Part shown: positions 1 to 6,744 of the stretch, in pieces | Layout of the letters: each line of letters begins with the position of its first letter | Numbering within the stretch: the first letter of the stretch is position 1 | IMG/VR virus record: IMGVR_UViG_3300025137_000206 | Span: 1 to 27,843 of that record | Direction: 5' to 3' (one strand) | DNA: 27,843 bases | DNA from: a virus | Notes under the pieces: model-generated | What the model saw: only the letters and a program-made list of their open reading frames with translations | Told to the model about the DNA's origin: nothing | Database searches by the model: none | Position numbers and translations under genes: made by a program

Positions 1-222
1 ATGCCTAGACTATTCACAAACACCCAAACCAAAGCTGATCGTCTTGCAGCTGCGGCCCGTTCCGAAAGAGCGACCAGCAAATTCCGCACCGCACTGCGCG
101 ATTACCAAATTGTGCAGACGACTCATATCCGCGCATGGGCAGTTCTCGACGTTGCCCGCGATAAAGTTGTTGCCCGCTTCGACGACGTAAGCGACGCAGC
201 CCAGTACGTGGCCACAGCATGA
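1..222 (+). CDS. Small phage protein of unknown function (5' end at window edge)
   Basis: The frame opens with ATG on the first base and encodes 73 residues, so the true start could lie upstream and no ribosome binding site can be judged. The protein is rich in Ala, Arg and Asp. Its N-terminal half is basic and probably helical; the C-terminal half reads like a short strand-helix unit (ARDKVVARFDDVSDAAQYV), a pattern seen in small phage proteins that modify or bind a partner. I do not recognise a family. The stop overlaps the next start by four bases (ATGA), so it is translationally coupled to the following tiny genes. Confidence 0.55.
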   Translation: MPRLFTNTQTKADRLAAAARSERATSKFRTALRDYQIVQTTHIRAWAVLDVARDKVVARFDDVSDAAQYVATA

Positions 223-380
223 AGTGGTACATCGGCCTTATGTATGACGGCAACGGCAACGAGACATACACCGCGCCTTTCCGCTCAACTGATGCAGACG
301 CAGCGTTCAAGTTCCTGCAAACACACTGGCCGCAACACGGCCCTGTCGACGTGCTCTACCAAGGGGAGGAAGACGAATGA
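219..380 (+). CDS. 53-residue phage protein of unknown function
   Basis: A short frame starts at ATG 219 inside the ATGA overlap with the preceding gene and ends in another ATGA overlap with the next gene. Such tail-to-head overlaps are typical of real phage early genes, and they are the main support for this call. The product begins MKWYIGLMYDGNG and has a beta-hairpin-like start followed by an acidic helical segment (DADAAFKFLQTHW). It probably folds as a very small alpha/beta unit. No family is recognised. Confidence 0.5.
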   Translation: MKWYIGLMYDGNGNETYTAPFRSTDADAAFKFLQTHWPQHGPVDVLYQGEEDE

Positions 381-478
381 TCGACCTGATCGTAGCCGCT
401 GACCCACTGATACAGATGTACCTTGCCGTATTGCTCGGTGGGATACTCGGTACGCTCATAGGTATGTTTACCAAGTGA
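377..478 (+). CDS. 33-residue single-pass membrane peptide
   Basis: ATG 377 lies in a four-base overlap with the preceding stop. An upstream GGGGAGGA (364-371) gives a good ribosome binding site about five bases away. The peptide is MIDLIVAADPL followed by a hydrophobic Gly-rich stretch of about 18 residues (roughly 12-30) and a short basic end (TK). It is very likely an inner-membrane peptide. Tiny phage membrane peptides can be holin-like, modulate host membrane proteins or act in exclusion; nothing here decides between these. It is the last gene before the 10-bp repeat array. Confidence 0.55.
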   Translation: MIDLIVAADPLIQMYLAVLLGGILGTLIGMFTK

Positions 479-480
479 GA

Positions 481-530
481 CGGTATGAGACCGTATGAGC
501 CGGTATGATACCATATGAAACCATACTCAA
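481..530 (+). repeat. Five tandem imperfect 10-bp repeats
   Basis: Five consecutive decamers in exact register: cggtatgaga, ccgtatgagc, cggtatgata, ccatatgaaa and ccatactcaa. The consensus is about CCRTATGANA. The 10-bp period is close to one helical turn, so a bound protein would line up on one face of the DNA. The array lies just after a stop codon and about 30 bp upstream of the palindrome at 558-573. It could be a regulatory or iteron-like site. Confidence 0.7.
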
Positions 531-557
531 GCAGGGGGTTGCATAATCAACTCAATG

Positions 558-573
558 TGTTTACACGTAAACA
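558..573 (+). promoter_or_regulatory. Operator-like palindrome, copy 1 (perfect)
   Basis: TGTTTACACGTAAACA is a perfect 7-bp inverted repeat (TGTTTAC/GTAAACA) around a 2-bp centre. It is the best copy of a motif found about twelve times in the window. A CATAAT hexamer at 542-547 could be the -10 element of a promoter, which would place this site near the transcription start. Confidence 0.65.
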
Positions 574-629
574 CTCACGGAGGGACGCAACGGACTGCAA
601 TGCTTCCAAGTAGCAGAGGGGAACTTTTA

Positions 630-926
630 ATGACAGAGTACAAAATAGAAAAAGACGTCAACATTCCGAGACCCGCCCAAAATGAATCAGCGACACCGTG
701 GAAAGACTTAGCTGCACAAATGCAGGTCGGGGACAGTGTCGGCGATTTAACTGCAAGCCAGAGGTCTCTTTTAGCTCAAGCTATTAAAAAAGCCTACGCA
801 CCCCCACTCCAAATATTAGGCAAGTACAGCAATGGAACGGACCGCACTAATGAGTGGGAACGCGGGGGGTACTATGTAACTCGTAAAATGCCTGACGGAA
901 AATTCAGAGTTTGGAGGGCAGAGTAA
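630..926 (+). CDS. 98-residue phage protein of unknown function
   Basis: The frame is open from ATG 555, but that start lies beside the palindrome. ATG 630 is preferred because AGAGGGG (616-622) sits at correct spacing before it. The product (MTEYKIEKDVNIP...) ends in a basic, aromatic beta-strand pattern (YYVTRKMPDGKFRVWRAE). That resembles the C-terminal 'tR...dGk.RVWR' ending common in small phage proteins of unknown function. It has no Cys pairs and no membrane segment. Its stop overlaps the start of the next gene (TAATG). It is the first gene behind the 10-bp array and operator copy 1, so it is probably the first gene of a regulated unit. Confidence 0.6.
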   Translation: MTEYKIEKDVNIPRPAQNESATPWKDLAAQMQVGDSVGDLTASQRSLLAQAIKKAYAPPLQILGKYSNGTDRTNEWERGGYYVTRKMPDGKFRVWRAE

Positions 927-1117
927 TGACAGACAACACCGACCGACTGTTCGAAAAGACCCGTTGGTTCTCCGAGGCCAAATATAATCTGGGTGAGCGC
1001 AAGCGTGGCAGACAGGGCAAAGCTAGCCCGTACATCAAGAACCAAGCGGCACGCAACGAACGTCGCAACACCAAGCGCATCATCGACTTCGAATTGCGCA
1101 CATCTGTTAACGCGTAA
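926..1117 (+). CDS. 63-residue basic protein of unknown function
   Basis: ATG 926 shares a base with the preceding stop (TAATG), and GGAGGG (913-918) is a good ribosome binding site. A TTG at 911 would extend the frame by five codons but is less likely. The product is strongly basic (GERKRGRQGKASPYIKNQAARNERRNTKR) and may bind nucleic acid. No family is recognised. The stop codon TAA is part of operator-like copy 2, and the tRNA gene starts four bases after the stop. Confidence 0.55.
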   Translation: MTDNTDRLFEKTRWFSEAKYNLGERKRGRQGKASPYIKNQAARNERRNTKRIIDFELRTSVNA

Positions 1118-1118
1118 C
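1105..1118 (+). promoter_or_regulatory. Operator-like motif, copy 2, abutting tRNA-Trp
   Basis: TGTTAACGCGTAAC matches the repeated motif with one central change. It contains the stop codon of the preceding gene and ends three bases before the tRNA 5' end. The context catctgttaacRcgtaa is repeated at 6014-6028. Confidence 0.55.
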
Positions 1119-1121
1119 TAC

Positions 1122-1197
1122 ATGGGTGTAGCTCAGTGGTAGAGCGGCGGATTCCAAATCCGCGACAGCGGGGGTTCGATCCCCTCCACCTATGCCA
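1122..1197 (+). tRNA. tRNA-Trp (anticodon CCA)
   Basis: A complete cloverleaf of 76 nt can be drawn. The acceptor stem pairs 1122-1128 with 1187-1193, followed by discriminator G1194 and an encoded CCA (1195-1197). The D stem is GCTC/GAGC (1131-1134 with 1142-1145). The anticodon stem is GCGGA/TCCGC (1147-1151 with 1159-1163), with loop TTCCAAA placing CCA at 1154-1156. The T arm is GGGGG-TTCGATC-CCCTC. The anticodon reads UGG. Phage tRNAs are usually taken to support translation during infection or to replace cleaved host tRNAs. There is no sign of an integration site here. Confidence 0.95.
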
Positions 1198-1200
1198 AAT

Positions 1201-1372
1201 AGGACAAGCGCAGGGGGCGGTCGCTTAGTTCGGTATTACTTAAAAACACCCCCAGATCGGGCAGAGGGTTCTATATTACCTTTGTGACCGATCAAACTCG
1301 CGGGGGAAGGAGACAGTGACCTATACGCCTAGGACAAGTGGCGCGACGGTCGGACTACGTTAGCCTTCCCCC
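1201..1372 (+). ncRNA. Candidate structured RNA: three consecutive hairpins
   Basis: This non-coding stretch holds three helices in a row. Helix 1 pairs GGGGG 1213-1217 with CCCCC 1249-1253. Helix 2 pairs GATCGG 1255-1260 with CCGATC 1288-1293, with further pairing inside. Helix 3 pairs GGGGGAAGG 1302-1310 with CCTTCCCCC 1364-1372 and encloses GACC/GGTC and CGCC/GGCG inner stems. A near direct repeat, TAGGACAAGYG followed by CGGTCG, occurs at 1200-1223 and 1330-1352; the second copy forms the terminal loop of helix 3. It may be a leader, a small RNA co-transcribed with the tRNA, or a terminator-like element. No known RNA family is recognised. Confidence 0.45.
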
Positions 1373-1379
1373 TTTCACC

Positions 1380-1394
1380 TGTTAACATGTAAAC
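1380..1394 (+). promoter_or_regulatory. Operator-like motif, copy 3
   Basis: TGTTAACATGTAAAC lies 7 bp after helix 3 and 15 bp before the start of the MoxR-type ATPase gene. The 20-bp context TCACCTGTTAACAYGTAAAC recurs at 17666-17684, also right after a hairpin and right before a gene. Confidence 0.65.
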
Positions 1395-1409
1395 TTAGGA
1401 ACAAATAAA

Positions 1410-2420
1410 ATGCCATCAATCAACCAAGTCAAAGAGACTGCGCATCGCATCTATCTCAAGTCATCGACTGCCGTCATCAATCTTTTGGGTGCGCCCGGTA
1501 TGGGCAAGTCCGAGTGTGCCGTTCAGATCGGCCAAGCGTTGGGTCTTACCGACGACCGCATCCTTGTAGTGCACGTCAACAACCACGACGTCGTCGACTT
1601 CACCGGTGTGCCCAGCATCGTCAACGGCATGACCGTGTTCAACCCATCGGAGATGTTCTATCGTTTCCGCGAGGGTACTGGTCCCGGTCTCATTGTGCTG
1701 GAAGAATTACCCCAGTCATCGACACACCATCAGACGTGGGCAGCTGGCTTCTGCTTGGAGCGTTCGACGCCGACGTTCAAACTAGATCCAGAGGTGCGCA
1801 TCATCGTAACCGGCAATCGTGCCGAGGATCGCTCTGGGGCCAAGCCTATGCTGGCTCACCTAAACGACCGACTGTACCACTTCGATGTCGAGACTTCACT
1901 TGACGACTGGTGCGAGTGGGCAATGGCCCATGGTGGTATCCCCCACACTGGTATTGCGTTCCTGCGCTTACGTCCCGGTCTGCTCAACGACTTCGACCCC
2001 AACCGGAGATCCAACCCAACCCAGCGGTCGTGGACCAAGCTGTTCACTGAGGTGCCAGACGACCTGCCTACTGACCTGTATATGATGGCCGCTGCTGGCA
2101 AGGTCGGCGAGGGCGCTGCTGCCGAGTGGGTCGCAGCCCGTGACATGATGCACAAGATGCCCAGCATCGACACCGTGCGTCTCCAGCCTTCCAAAGCCGA
2201 GGTGCCATCCGAACCAGCCGTAGCGTACGCTATGGCTACTGCCCTGTCCATGACTGCGACCATCAACAGCTTCGCCCGTGACATGGAGTACATGACGCGC
2301 ATGAAGACCGAGTTCCAGATGGTCTACGTGACTGACACCCTGCGCCTCAACCCTGACCTACAGCAGACCAAAGACTTCATCACGTGGGCCGTGGCCAACA
2401 AAGACATCTTCTTAGGGTGA
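1410..2420 (+). CDS. MoxR-type AAA+ ATPase
   Basis: A 336-residue AAA+ protein. Walker A is GAPGMGKS (residues 27-34) and Walker B is LIVLEE (94-99), with Glu in place of the usual Asp at 98. A sensor-1-like segment, VRIIVTGNRAED, is followed by LNDRLYHF, typical of MoxR/RavA-like ATPases. These use ATP to remodel a partner, usually a VWA-domain protein. Such a partner is encoded 1.7 kb downstream (4081-5271), with an unknown protein between them. The C-terminal third has no recognised domain and could be the partner-binding region. The start ATG is preceded only by a weak AGGA (1397-1400). Operator-like copy 3 lies just upstream. The client is unknown; the ATPase call is firm. Confidence 0.88.
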   Translation: MPSINQVKETAHRIYLKSSTAVINLLGAPGMGKSECAVQIGQALGLTDDRILVVHVNNHDVVDFTGVPSIVNGMTVFNPSEMFYRFREGTGPGLIVLEELPQSSTHHQTWAAGFCLERSTPTFKLDPEVRIIVTGNRAEDRSGAKPMLAHLNDRLYHFDVETSLDDWCEWAMAHGGIPHTGIAFLRLRPGLLNDFDPNRRSNPTQRSWTKLFTEVPDDLPTDLYMMAAAGKVGEGAAAEWVAARDMMHKMPSIDTVRLQPSKAEVPSEPAVAYAMATALSMTATINSFARDMEYMTRMKTEFQMVYVTDTLRLNPDLQQTKDFITWAVANKDIFLG

Positions 2421-2425
2421 TGGCG

Positions 2426-2635
2426 ATGACTGATCGCCCAACGGGGATGCTCGGCGACGTGCTGGGCTTCCTCAAAAACTACTACGGTGACGTAAGTTAT
2501 CAGTACGCTCAAGACGGCCTTGACTACGTTAACTACAACTCATGTGCCACGCCGTGTTTCGACACTGACGCCGAGTTTGAGCTGTACTTATCACAACTAG
2601 AAACAACCATTAAAATGTTGGAGGACAACAAATGA
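2426..2635 (+). CDS. 69-residue acidic phage protein of unknown function
   Basis: ATG 2426 is chosen because AGGG (2414-2417) lies about eight bases upstream. ATG 2420, which overlaps the ATPase stop, is in frame and adds two residues. The product (MTDRPTGMLGDVLGFLKNYYGD...) is acidic and Tyr/Asp-rich, with two helices and a C-terminal coiled segment (AEFELYLSQLETTIKMLEDNK). It overlaps the next start by four bases. The position between the ATPase and its probable partners suggests a role in the same complex, but this is inference from order alone. Confidence 0.55.
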   Translation: MTDRPTGMLGDVLGFLKNYYGDVSYQYAQDGLDYVNYNSCATPCFDTDAEFELYLSQLETTIKMLEDNK

Positions 2636-3651
2636 ATATGCAAGCACAACTGGCGGCGGCTATCGCAGCTGCCGAAGAAACACTCGACTCATCACCGCGC
2701 AACTTATCCACAGCGCCAGCCAACGACGTCGACGCACCCACCATTCCCTGGTCAACTCCCGACGTCGACGAACCCCCTGCCCCCGCACCACAACTCAAGT
2801 CACTTAGCAGTAAAGCAGTGACCGTTCAGCTGTCGACTTCGACTGTCGCCCTGAGCAAGCTGGACCATGTCGAGACCGCAAACTACGCAGCGGGTAACGT
2901 GCACACGCACATCTTCAAGAACCGTGACAATCTAGTACGGATTGCAGTCAACAAGTACCGCGCTGTCGGTTTGTACCTCAACGCTCACACTGTACCGTGG
3001 GACAAGGGCGTACGCATGGTCAACATCGTAAAGTACCAAGACATCATGTCGGGACTGCGCGAACTGATTGCAGATGCCGAAGCTGCCAAGTACGAAGCGG
3101 TGCGCAACATGGGTGCTATACTTGCTGAAGAAGCTCAGCGGTTGCAGGGTATAGCCCACGCTACAGGCAAGCCACACATCGCAGACGTATCAAAACTGCC
3201 CACCGTTGAAGACGTGGACGCTATGGGCGCTCGTTTAGAAATGTCTCCTATCGCTGACCCATCACAATTTGGCGATGTGCGCCTCGGCTCTACCGACGAA
3301 GAGACAGCCGACTACGTCAAACGGCTGAACGAGAAAGCAGCAGAAGGCGGCAAGCACTGTATCTCTGAGTGCATATCAACCATGAAAAAGTCCTCTGACT
3401 CACTGGGTGTACCTGTCGGAGATTTCAGGGGGTACCACAAGTCTGTCATCGGCAACCTTGCAGACGTGGCAAGTCGTATGGATGGTGCCAACATATCAGA
3501 CGATCCCGCGGTCAAGCAGAACATCGACGCGCTGGCCACACTGGCGGACAAGTACGACGGCGACGACACGCTCAGCCACAACCAGACCGCCCGAGACACA
3601 GCCAAGTTAGACATCGACGCACTGATGAGCAAAATGCAGGGCTTGGTCTGA
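2632..3651 (+). CDS. Unknown protein between MoxR ATPase and VWA protein, possible complex partner
   Basis: A 339-residue protein with a Pro/Ala/Asp-rich, probably disordered N-terminus (about 1-60). The middle region carries VNKYRAVGLYLNAHTVPWDKG followed by RMVNIVKYQDIM. The 'TxPWDxGxR' pattern is one I associate with a phage/proteobacterial family found beside MoxR ATPases (possibly DUF3150-like; recalled, not checked). The rest is helical with long Ala/Glu/Lys stretches. Its only two cysteines, C-x3-C near residue 243, do not suggest a metal site. It starts in a four-base overlap with the preceding gene. A third component of a MoxR/VWA system is the best inference; no catalytic motif is visible. 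Confidence 0.6.
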   Translation: MNMQAQLAAAIAAAEETLDSSPRNLSTAPANDVDAPTIPWSTPDVDEPPAPAPQLKSLSSKAVTVQLSTSTVALSKLDHVETANYAAGNVHTHIFKNRDNLVRIAVNKYRAVGLYLNAHTVPWDKGVRMVNIVKYQDIMSGLRELIADAEAAKYEAVRNMGAILAEEAQRLQGIAHATGKPHIADVSKLPTVEDVDAMGARLEMSPIADPSQFGDVRLGSTDEETADYVKRLNEKAAEGGKHCISECISTMKKSSDSLGVPVGDFRGYHKSVIGNLADVASRMDGANISDDPAVKQNIDALATLADKYDGDDTLSHNQTARDTAKLDIDALMSKMQGLV

Positions 3652-3806
3652 TGGCGACGAACGTCAGAAAGGATCGAGCCTCCAAAAAGACCGTACAGTG
3701 GGGTGAAGTTAAGAAGCAATCCACTCAACCCGAAAAACTTAAACCCGTCAACCGTCGAGCACGACGGGCCATCAAAGCTGGAAGGAAGCAGAAAGGTAAA
3801 GTCTGA
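3651..3806 (+). CDS. 51-residue very basic protein
   Basis: ATG 3651 shares its A with the preceding stop (TGATG), and the stop shares its A with the next start (TGATG). The product is about one third Lys and Arg (for example RRARRAIKAGRKQKGK), which suggests nucleic acid binding or a partner for an acidic protein. No family is recognised. Tight coupling on both sides, inside the MoxR/VWA gene run, is the main reason for calling it. Confidence 0.5.
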   Translation: MATNVRKDRASKKTVQWGEVKKQSTQPEKLKPVNRRARRAIKAGRKQKGKV

Positions 3807-4042
3807 TGCCCGAAGAATTTTACTGCACTGAGTGCGGTGGCACTAACATAATATCTGACGCCGAGTGTAGGTGGGACGTAGTCACCCAACGTTTTGGTTC
3901 TTTCGAAGTTAGCGACGGTGGAATAGACTTCTGCTTAGACTGCTCAGACGAGTGCGGAGGGGAATGGCGTGACATCACCGATCTCAAAACCCTAGCAAAA
4001 ATAGCAATACATACGGAGGAAAGCAAAGCATCAAAAACGTAA
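3806..4042 (+). CDS. Small zinc-ribbon-like protein
   Basis: A 78-residue acidic protein with two CxxC knuckles, C7-x2-C10 and C43-x2-C46, plus C21 and C50. This is a likely zinc ribbon. Between the knuckles the sequence is strand-rich (WDVVTQRFGSFEV). Zinc ribbons of this size in phages usually bind nucleic acids or host transcription or translation proteins, but the target here is unknown. It starts in a TGATG overlap with the basic protein gene. It is the last gene before operator-like copy 4, so it may close the MoxR transcription unit, with the VWA gene starting a new controlled segment. Confidence 0.6.
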   Translation: MPEEFYCTECGGTNIISDAECRWDVVTQRFGSFEVSDGGIDFCLDCSDECGGEWRDITDLKTLAKIAIHTEESKASKT

Positions 4043-4048
4043 TTAATG

Positions 4049-4063
4049 TGTTAACATGTAAGC
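4049..4063 (+). promoter_or_regulatory. Operator-like motif, copy 4
   Basis: TGTTAACATGTAAGC lies in the only gap inside the MoxR/VWA region, directly before the VWA gene. It is preceded by TTAATG; the TAATGTGTTWACATG context is shared with the sites near 11198 and 15648. Confidence 0.6.
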
Positions 4064-4080
4064 AATAAGGGACCATGTCT

Positions 4081-5271
4081 ATGACTTCACTTGCAGTAAA
4101 TATCCCACCCCCAGAGGTGCAAGACTTAGAAGCTGTGCTGGCTGACGTCACCAAAGCCAAGTCACTACTGTATCTCGACCACCCTTTCTTTGGTGCGACC
4201 GTTGCCAAGCGTCCCATCATCTACACTGACACTGTGCCTACAGCGGCCATGGCTGCGACAGGTCAAATGTATATCAACCCTGTGTTTATTGAGAACGGAC
4301 TTCAGGGTGTTCGTCTTACGATCCGCAATACTATGTACCTATTGGCTCACGAAGCGCTGCACTACATGCTCTGCCATTCGACACGTCGCGGTGCACGTCT
4401 ACCCCGAGCATGGAACATCGCTGCCGACAAAGTTATCAACGACATGCTTATACATGCCAAGGTCGGCGATCCCATCGAAGGTGGCGTCTACATGGACGGC
4501 GCACGTGAGTATGCAGCTGAGGAACTGTACGACGTCAACGACGAAGACGGTCCAGGGCTAGGCGGCATCGGCGACGACATCGGTGGTCCATGCGATGCCA
4601 ACGGGAAGCCGCTTGACGAGAGCCAGATCAACCAGATCGAAGCGCAAGCCAAGATCGACACGATACAAGCAGCCAAAGCAGCCAAGGCCGTCGGTAAGTT
4701 GCCAGCGTCAATCGAGCGTATGGTCGACAGGATGATACACGTGCTGACCCCGTGGCACACGATACTTGAGCGGTGGATGACTGGTAAGATCAAGGACGGC
4801 CAGTCTTGGCGCACACCTAATCGTCGCTTCATCCACCAAGGTCTGTACTTACCCGGCACCAACTACATACCCAAGATGGGTCCAATCGTTATCGGTGTCG
4901 ATACATCTGGCTCTATCGGCCAGCAAGAGTTGAATGAGTTCAACGCTCACATCAATCGCATCCTTGAGATGTGCAACCCCGAGATGGTCTACGTCGTGTA
5001 CTGCGATGCTAAGGTCAACAAGGTTGTCGAGTACACCCCCGACGACTTCCCCGTACAGCTGTCCCCCTACGGCGGCGGCGGTACATCGTTCCAGCCGGTG
5101 TTCGACTACATCGACGAGAACGGTATCGACCCTGAGGTCGTTGTCTACCTGACTGACGGCTACGGCGATCAGAACCACTTCACCACCAAACACGAGACTG
5201 TGTGGCTGACGACTCATAGCGAGGACTTCAGCTGGGGCACCGTCGTCAAATTCGAAAGCGAGGCAGCATGA
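4081..5271 (+). CDS. DUF2201-like protein: zinc-metallopeptidase-like domain plus VWA domain
   Basis: Numbered from ATG 4081 (396 residues), chosen because AAGGGA (4067-4072) is correctly spaced; ATG 4075 is also possible. The N-terminal half carries HEALHYMLCH (H90, E91, H94, H99), a zincin-type HExxH site, then WNIAADKVIND, a pattern of the putative metallopeptidase part of the DUF2201 family. An acidic/Gly linker follows. The C-terminal half is a VWA fold with the metal-binding DTSGS (274-278) and a second conserved Asp in YLTDGYGD (about 359). VWA proteins bind partners through this metal site and are the usual partners of MoxR ATPases, here encoded upstream. Whether the zinc site cuts peptides is unknown. 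The stop overlaps the next start. Confidence 0.85.
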   Translation: MTSLAVNIPPPEVQDLEAVLADVTKAKSLLYLDHPFFGATVAKRPIIYTDTVPTAAMAATGQMYINPVFIENGLQGVRLTIRNTMYLLAHEALHYMLCHSTRRGARLPRAWNIAADKVINDMLIHAKVGDPIEGGVYMDGAREYAAEELYDVNDEDGPGLGGIGDDIGGPCDANGKPLDESQINQIEAQAKIDTIQAAKAAKAVGKLPASIERMVDRMIHVLTPWHTILERWMTGKIKDGQSWRTPNRRFIHQGLYLPGTNYIPKMGPIVIGVDTSGSIGQQELNEFNAHINRILEMCNPEMVYVVYCDAKVNKVVEYTPDDFPVQLSPYGGGGTSFQPVFDYIDENGIDPEVVVYLTDGYGDQNHFTTKHETVWLTTHSEDFSWGTVVKFESEAA

Positions 5272-5618
5272 GTATCCCCAGAGTTAGTAATAGCGAGATG
5301 AGCGACTATGTTTGCGACCGTAAGGCGTTCACCAATACGAATCAGACTTGCTGGGGCGAGTGGAAGACCCCCGAAATGTACGTTGTGTACAGCTACGGTA
5401 CGCATTTTCCTATCTACGTATGGGATGAGCATATGGGTTGGTTAGCAAACACGGACAAATTTTCTGTAACTACATCGCGCCACCAAAATCAGGCTCACCC
5501 GAGAGCGTTCACGCGGCGCTACGACACCGCCGACATCAAGAAAATAGTTCAAGCTGGCTCGTACACTAAATACGTCGCCGACCGGATAACTATTACCCCA
5601 GAGCAGGAGGCAGCATGA
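5268..5618 (+). CDS. 116-residue phage protein of unknown function
   Basis: ATG 5268 lies in an ATGA overlap with the VWA gene. The product is rich in Tyr, Trp and Thr (CWGEWKTPEMYVVYSYGTHFPIYVW), which suggests a compact beta-rich fold, followed by a basic segment (HPRAFTRRYDTADIKKIV). The central 'YSYGTHFPIYVWD' block resembles a small phage family I have seen without an assigned role. No catalytic or metal site stands out. It is coupled to its neighbours by four-base overlaps on both sides. Confidence 0.55.
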   Translation: MSIPRVSNSEMSDYVCDRKAFTNTNQTCWGEWKTPEMYVVYSYGTHFPIYVWDEHMGWLANTDKFSVTTSRHQNQAHPRAFTRRYDTADIKKIVQAGSYTKYVADRITITPEQEAA

Positions 5619-6028
5619 GGACGGAGTACCCAAGCGACGTAGCCATCTGCATCTACGGCCCCAAAGATAATATAATTGCCCTTGTTACTGCCGCTCGTAT
5701 TGGTGGGGTCATGCCCGAGACCGACGGCAGTGACTTACAAATGTTCGACTTCGGCAACAATAAGCACATGATCCACGCCTTCTACAAAAATGTTGAATGG
5801 AATTACGGCCTCCCAGCTGTCGATACATGGAATATGTTTTTAAAGAACGCCGCCGCGTTTGACGGTGTGACCACAGAGTTTATCCGCATAGGAGAAAACG
5901 AAAACGACATCCAAATTAAAAGAGAATTCGAAGAGGAGGATGCAGATGAATATGGCGAAAATTGGTACCTCGGCGTAAACCGTTCTATGCGCTTCGATTT
6001 ACCAGAGCAAACATCTGTTAACACGTAA
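5615..6028 (+). CDS. 137-residue acidic phage protein of unknown function
   Basis: ATG 5615 overlaps the preceding stop; GAGCAGGAGG (5600-5609) is a good ribosome binding site. The protein reads as alternating strands and helices (VAICIYGPKDNIIALVTAARIG...; TTEFIRIGENENDIQIKREF) with an acidic centre (EFEEEDADEYGE). No family is assigned. The last residues (TSVNT) and the stop codon are encoded by operator-like copy 5, so coding and regulatory information overlap here, as they do at 1105-1117. Confidence 0.55.
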   Translation: MRTEYPSDVAICIYGPKDNIIALVTAARIGGVMPETDGSDLQMFDFGNNKHMIHAFYKNVEWNYGLPAVDTWNMFLKNAAAFDGVTTEFIRIGENENDIQIKREFEEEDADEYGENWYLGVNRSMRFDLPEQTSVNT

Positions 6029-6030
6029 AC
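6016..6030 (+). promoter_or_regulatory. Operator-like motif, copy 5
   Basis: TGTTAACACGTAAAC includes the TAA stop of the preceding gene and lies 13 bp before the next ATG. The context catctgttaacRcgtaa is shared with copy 2. Confidence 0.65.
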
Positions 6031-6042
6031 AAAGGAGCCAAA

Positions 6043-6744
6043 ATGAAACAGTTTGAGTTTAACCACGCACGCAAGAAGTGGGATCGCCGCAAGGTATTCC
6101 ACTACGAGTATGGCGGGTTCACCGAGTTCGAGAACGGTGAGCTAATCATCCACAACACACACAACGGGTACCGTGGGTACAAAGACAAGTACGACGTCAG
6201 AATGACGACGACGAGGGACTGCGGTATGCAGCTGTATCTCGACGAAGAGTGTACGCAGCCGGTTAAGAAAGCGTGGTTGTTGCAAGGTGGTCAGCAAGAC
6301 ATGGCCCTCGACCACGAACAGAAGGTGGCGGTTCACCTACACGGTGGGTGGCGTGGAGCCGGCAAGTCCCGCGAATTGCCCGAGCAGTACCATGGTGCTC
6401 ATGCGTTCTGGCCACGGGCTAAGCAACCGCCGATCCCCCTTAGTCAGTTCACCGTCAGCAAGCCCGACCGTTCGATTAAGAAAGCCTTGGTCGACAAGCT
6501 CGACGACACACGGGCGGCGATCACAGCCATGGTCCGTATCAACCCGTCTGCCCGTCGTTGGGTAGGCACCGACCGCAAACACCTCGCTGATCCCAAGTGG
6601 CTCGACATGCCAGTCAACGACATCATTACGTCGCTGGCTTCAGGGACCGGCTACGGCGACGACCGAGACCGCTACGCCATCGCACACAACGGGTTCTCGT
6701 ACCCACGTGCCGATACTTACCACGACTACCTCTACTTTAAATAA
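6043..6744 (+). CDS. 233-residue phage protein of unknown function
   Basis: ATG 6043 follows AAAGGAG (6031-6037) at good spacing. The protein has a basic, Tyr/Gly-rich N-terminal half (FNHARKKWDRRKVFHYEYGGFTEFENGELIIHN...). A Pro-rich linker follows near 125-135, then a helical C-terminal part (RSIKKALVDKLDDTRAAITAMVRINPSARRW) ending in Asp/Tyr-rich sequence. There is no Walker, nuclease or membrane motif. The gene is the first behind operator-like copy 5 and probably heads a unit running to 8266. Confidence 0.55.
   Translation: MKQFEFNHARKKWDRRKVFHYEYGGFTEFENGELIIHNTHNGYRGYKDKYDVRMTTTRDCGMQLYLDEECTQPVKKAWLLQGGQQDMALDHEQKVAVHLHGGWRGAGKSRELPEQYHGAHAFWPRAKQPPIPLSQFTVSKPDRSIKKALVDKLDDTRAAITAMVRINPSARRWVGTDRKHLADPKWLDMPVNDIITSLASGTGYGDDRDRYAIAHNGFSYPRADTYHDYLYFK

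Noticed and set aside
558-573. Repeated palindrome as a LexA, CtrA or FNR site
   Set aside because: The half-site TGTTTAC with a 2-bp centre does not match GTTC/GAAC (LexA), TTAA-N7-TTAA (CtrA) or TTGAT-N4-ATCAA (FNR).
555-629. N-terminal extension of the 98-residue protein from ATG 555
   Set aside because: The ATG lies immediately beside the palindrome, has no ribosome binding site, and ATG 630 has a good one; the extension reads as unstructured sequence.
2704-2712. TTATCCACA, a perfect DnaA-box consensus
   Set aside because: It is a single copy inside the coding sequence of the 339-residue protein, with no second box or AT-rich unwinding region nearby, so an origin cannot be supported.
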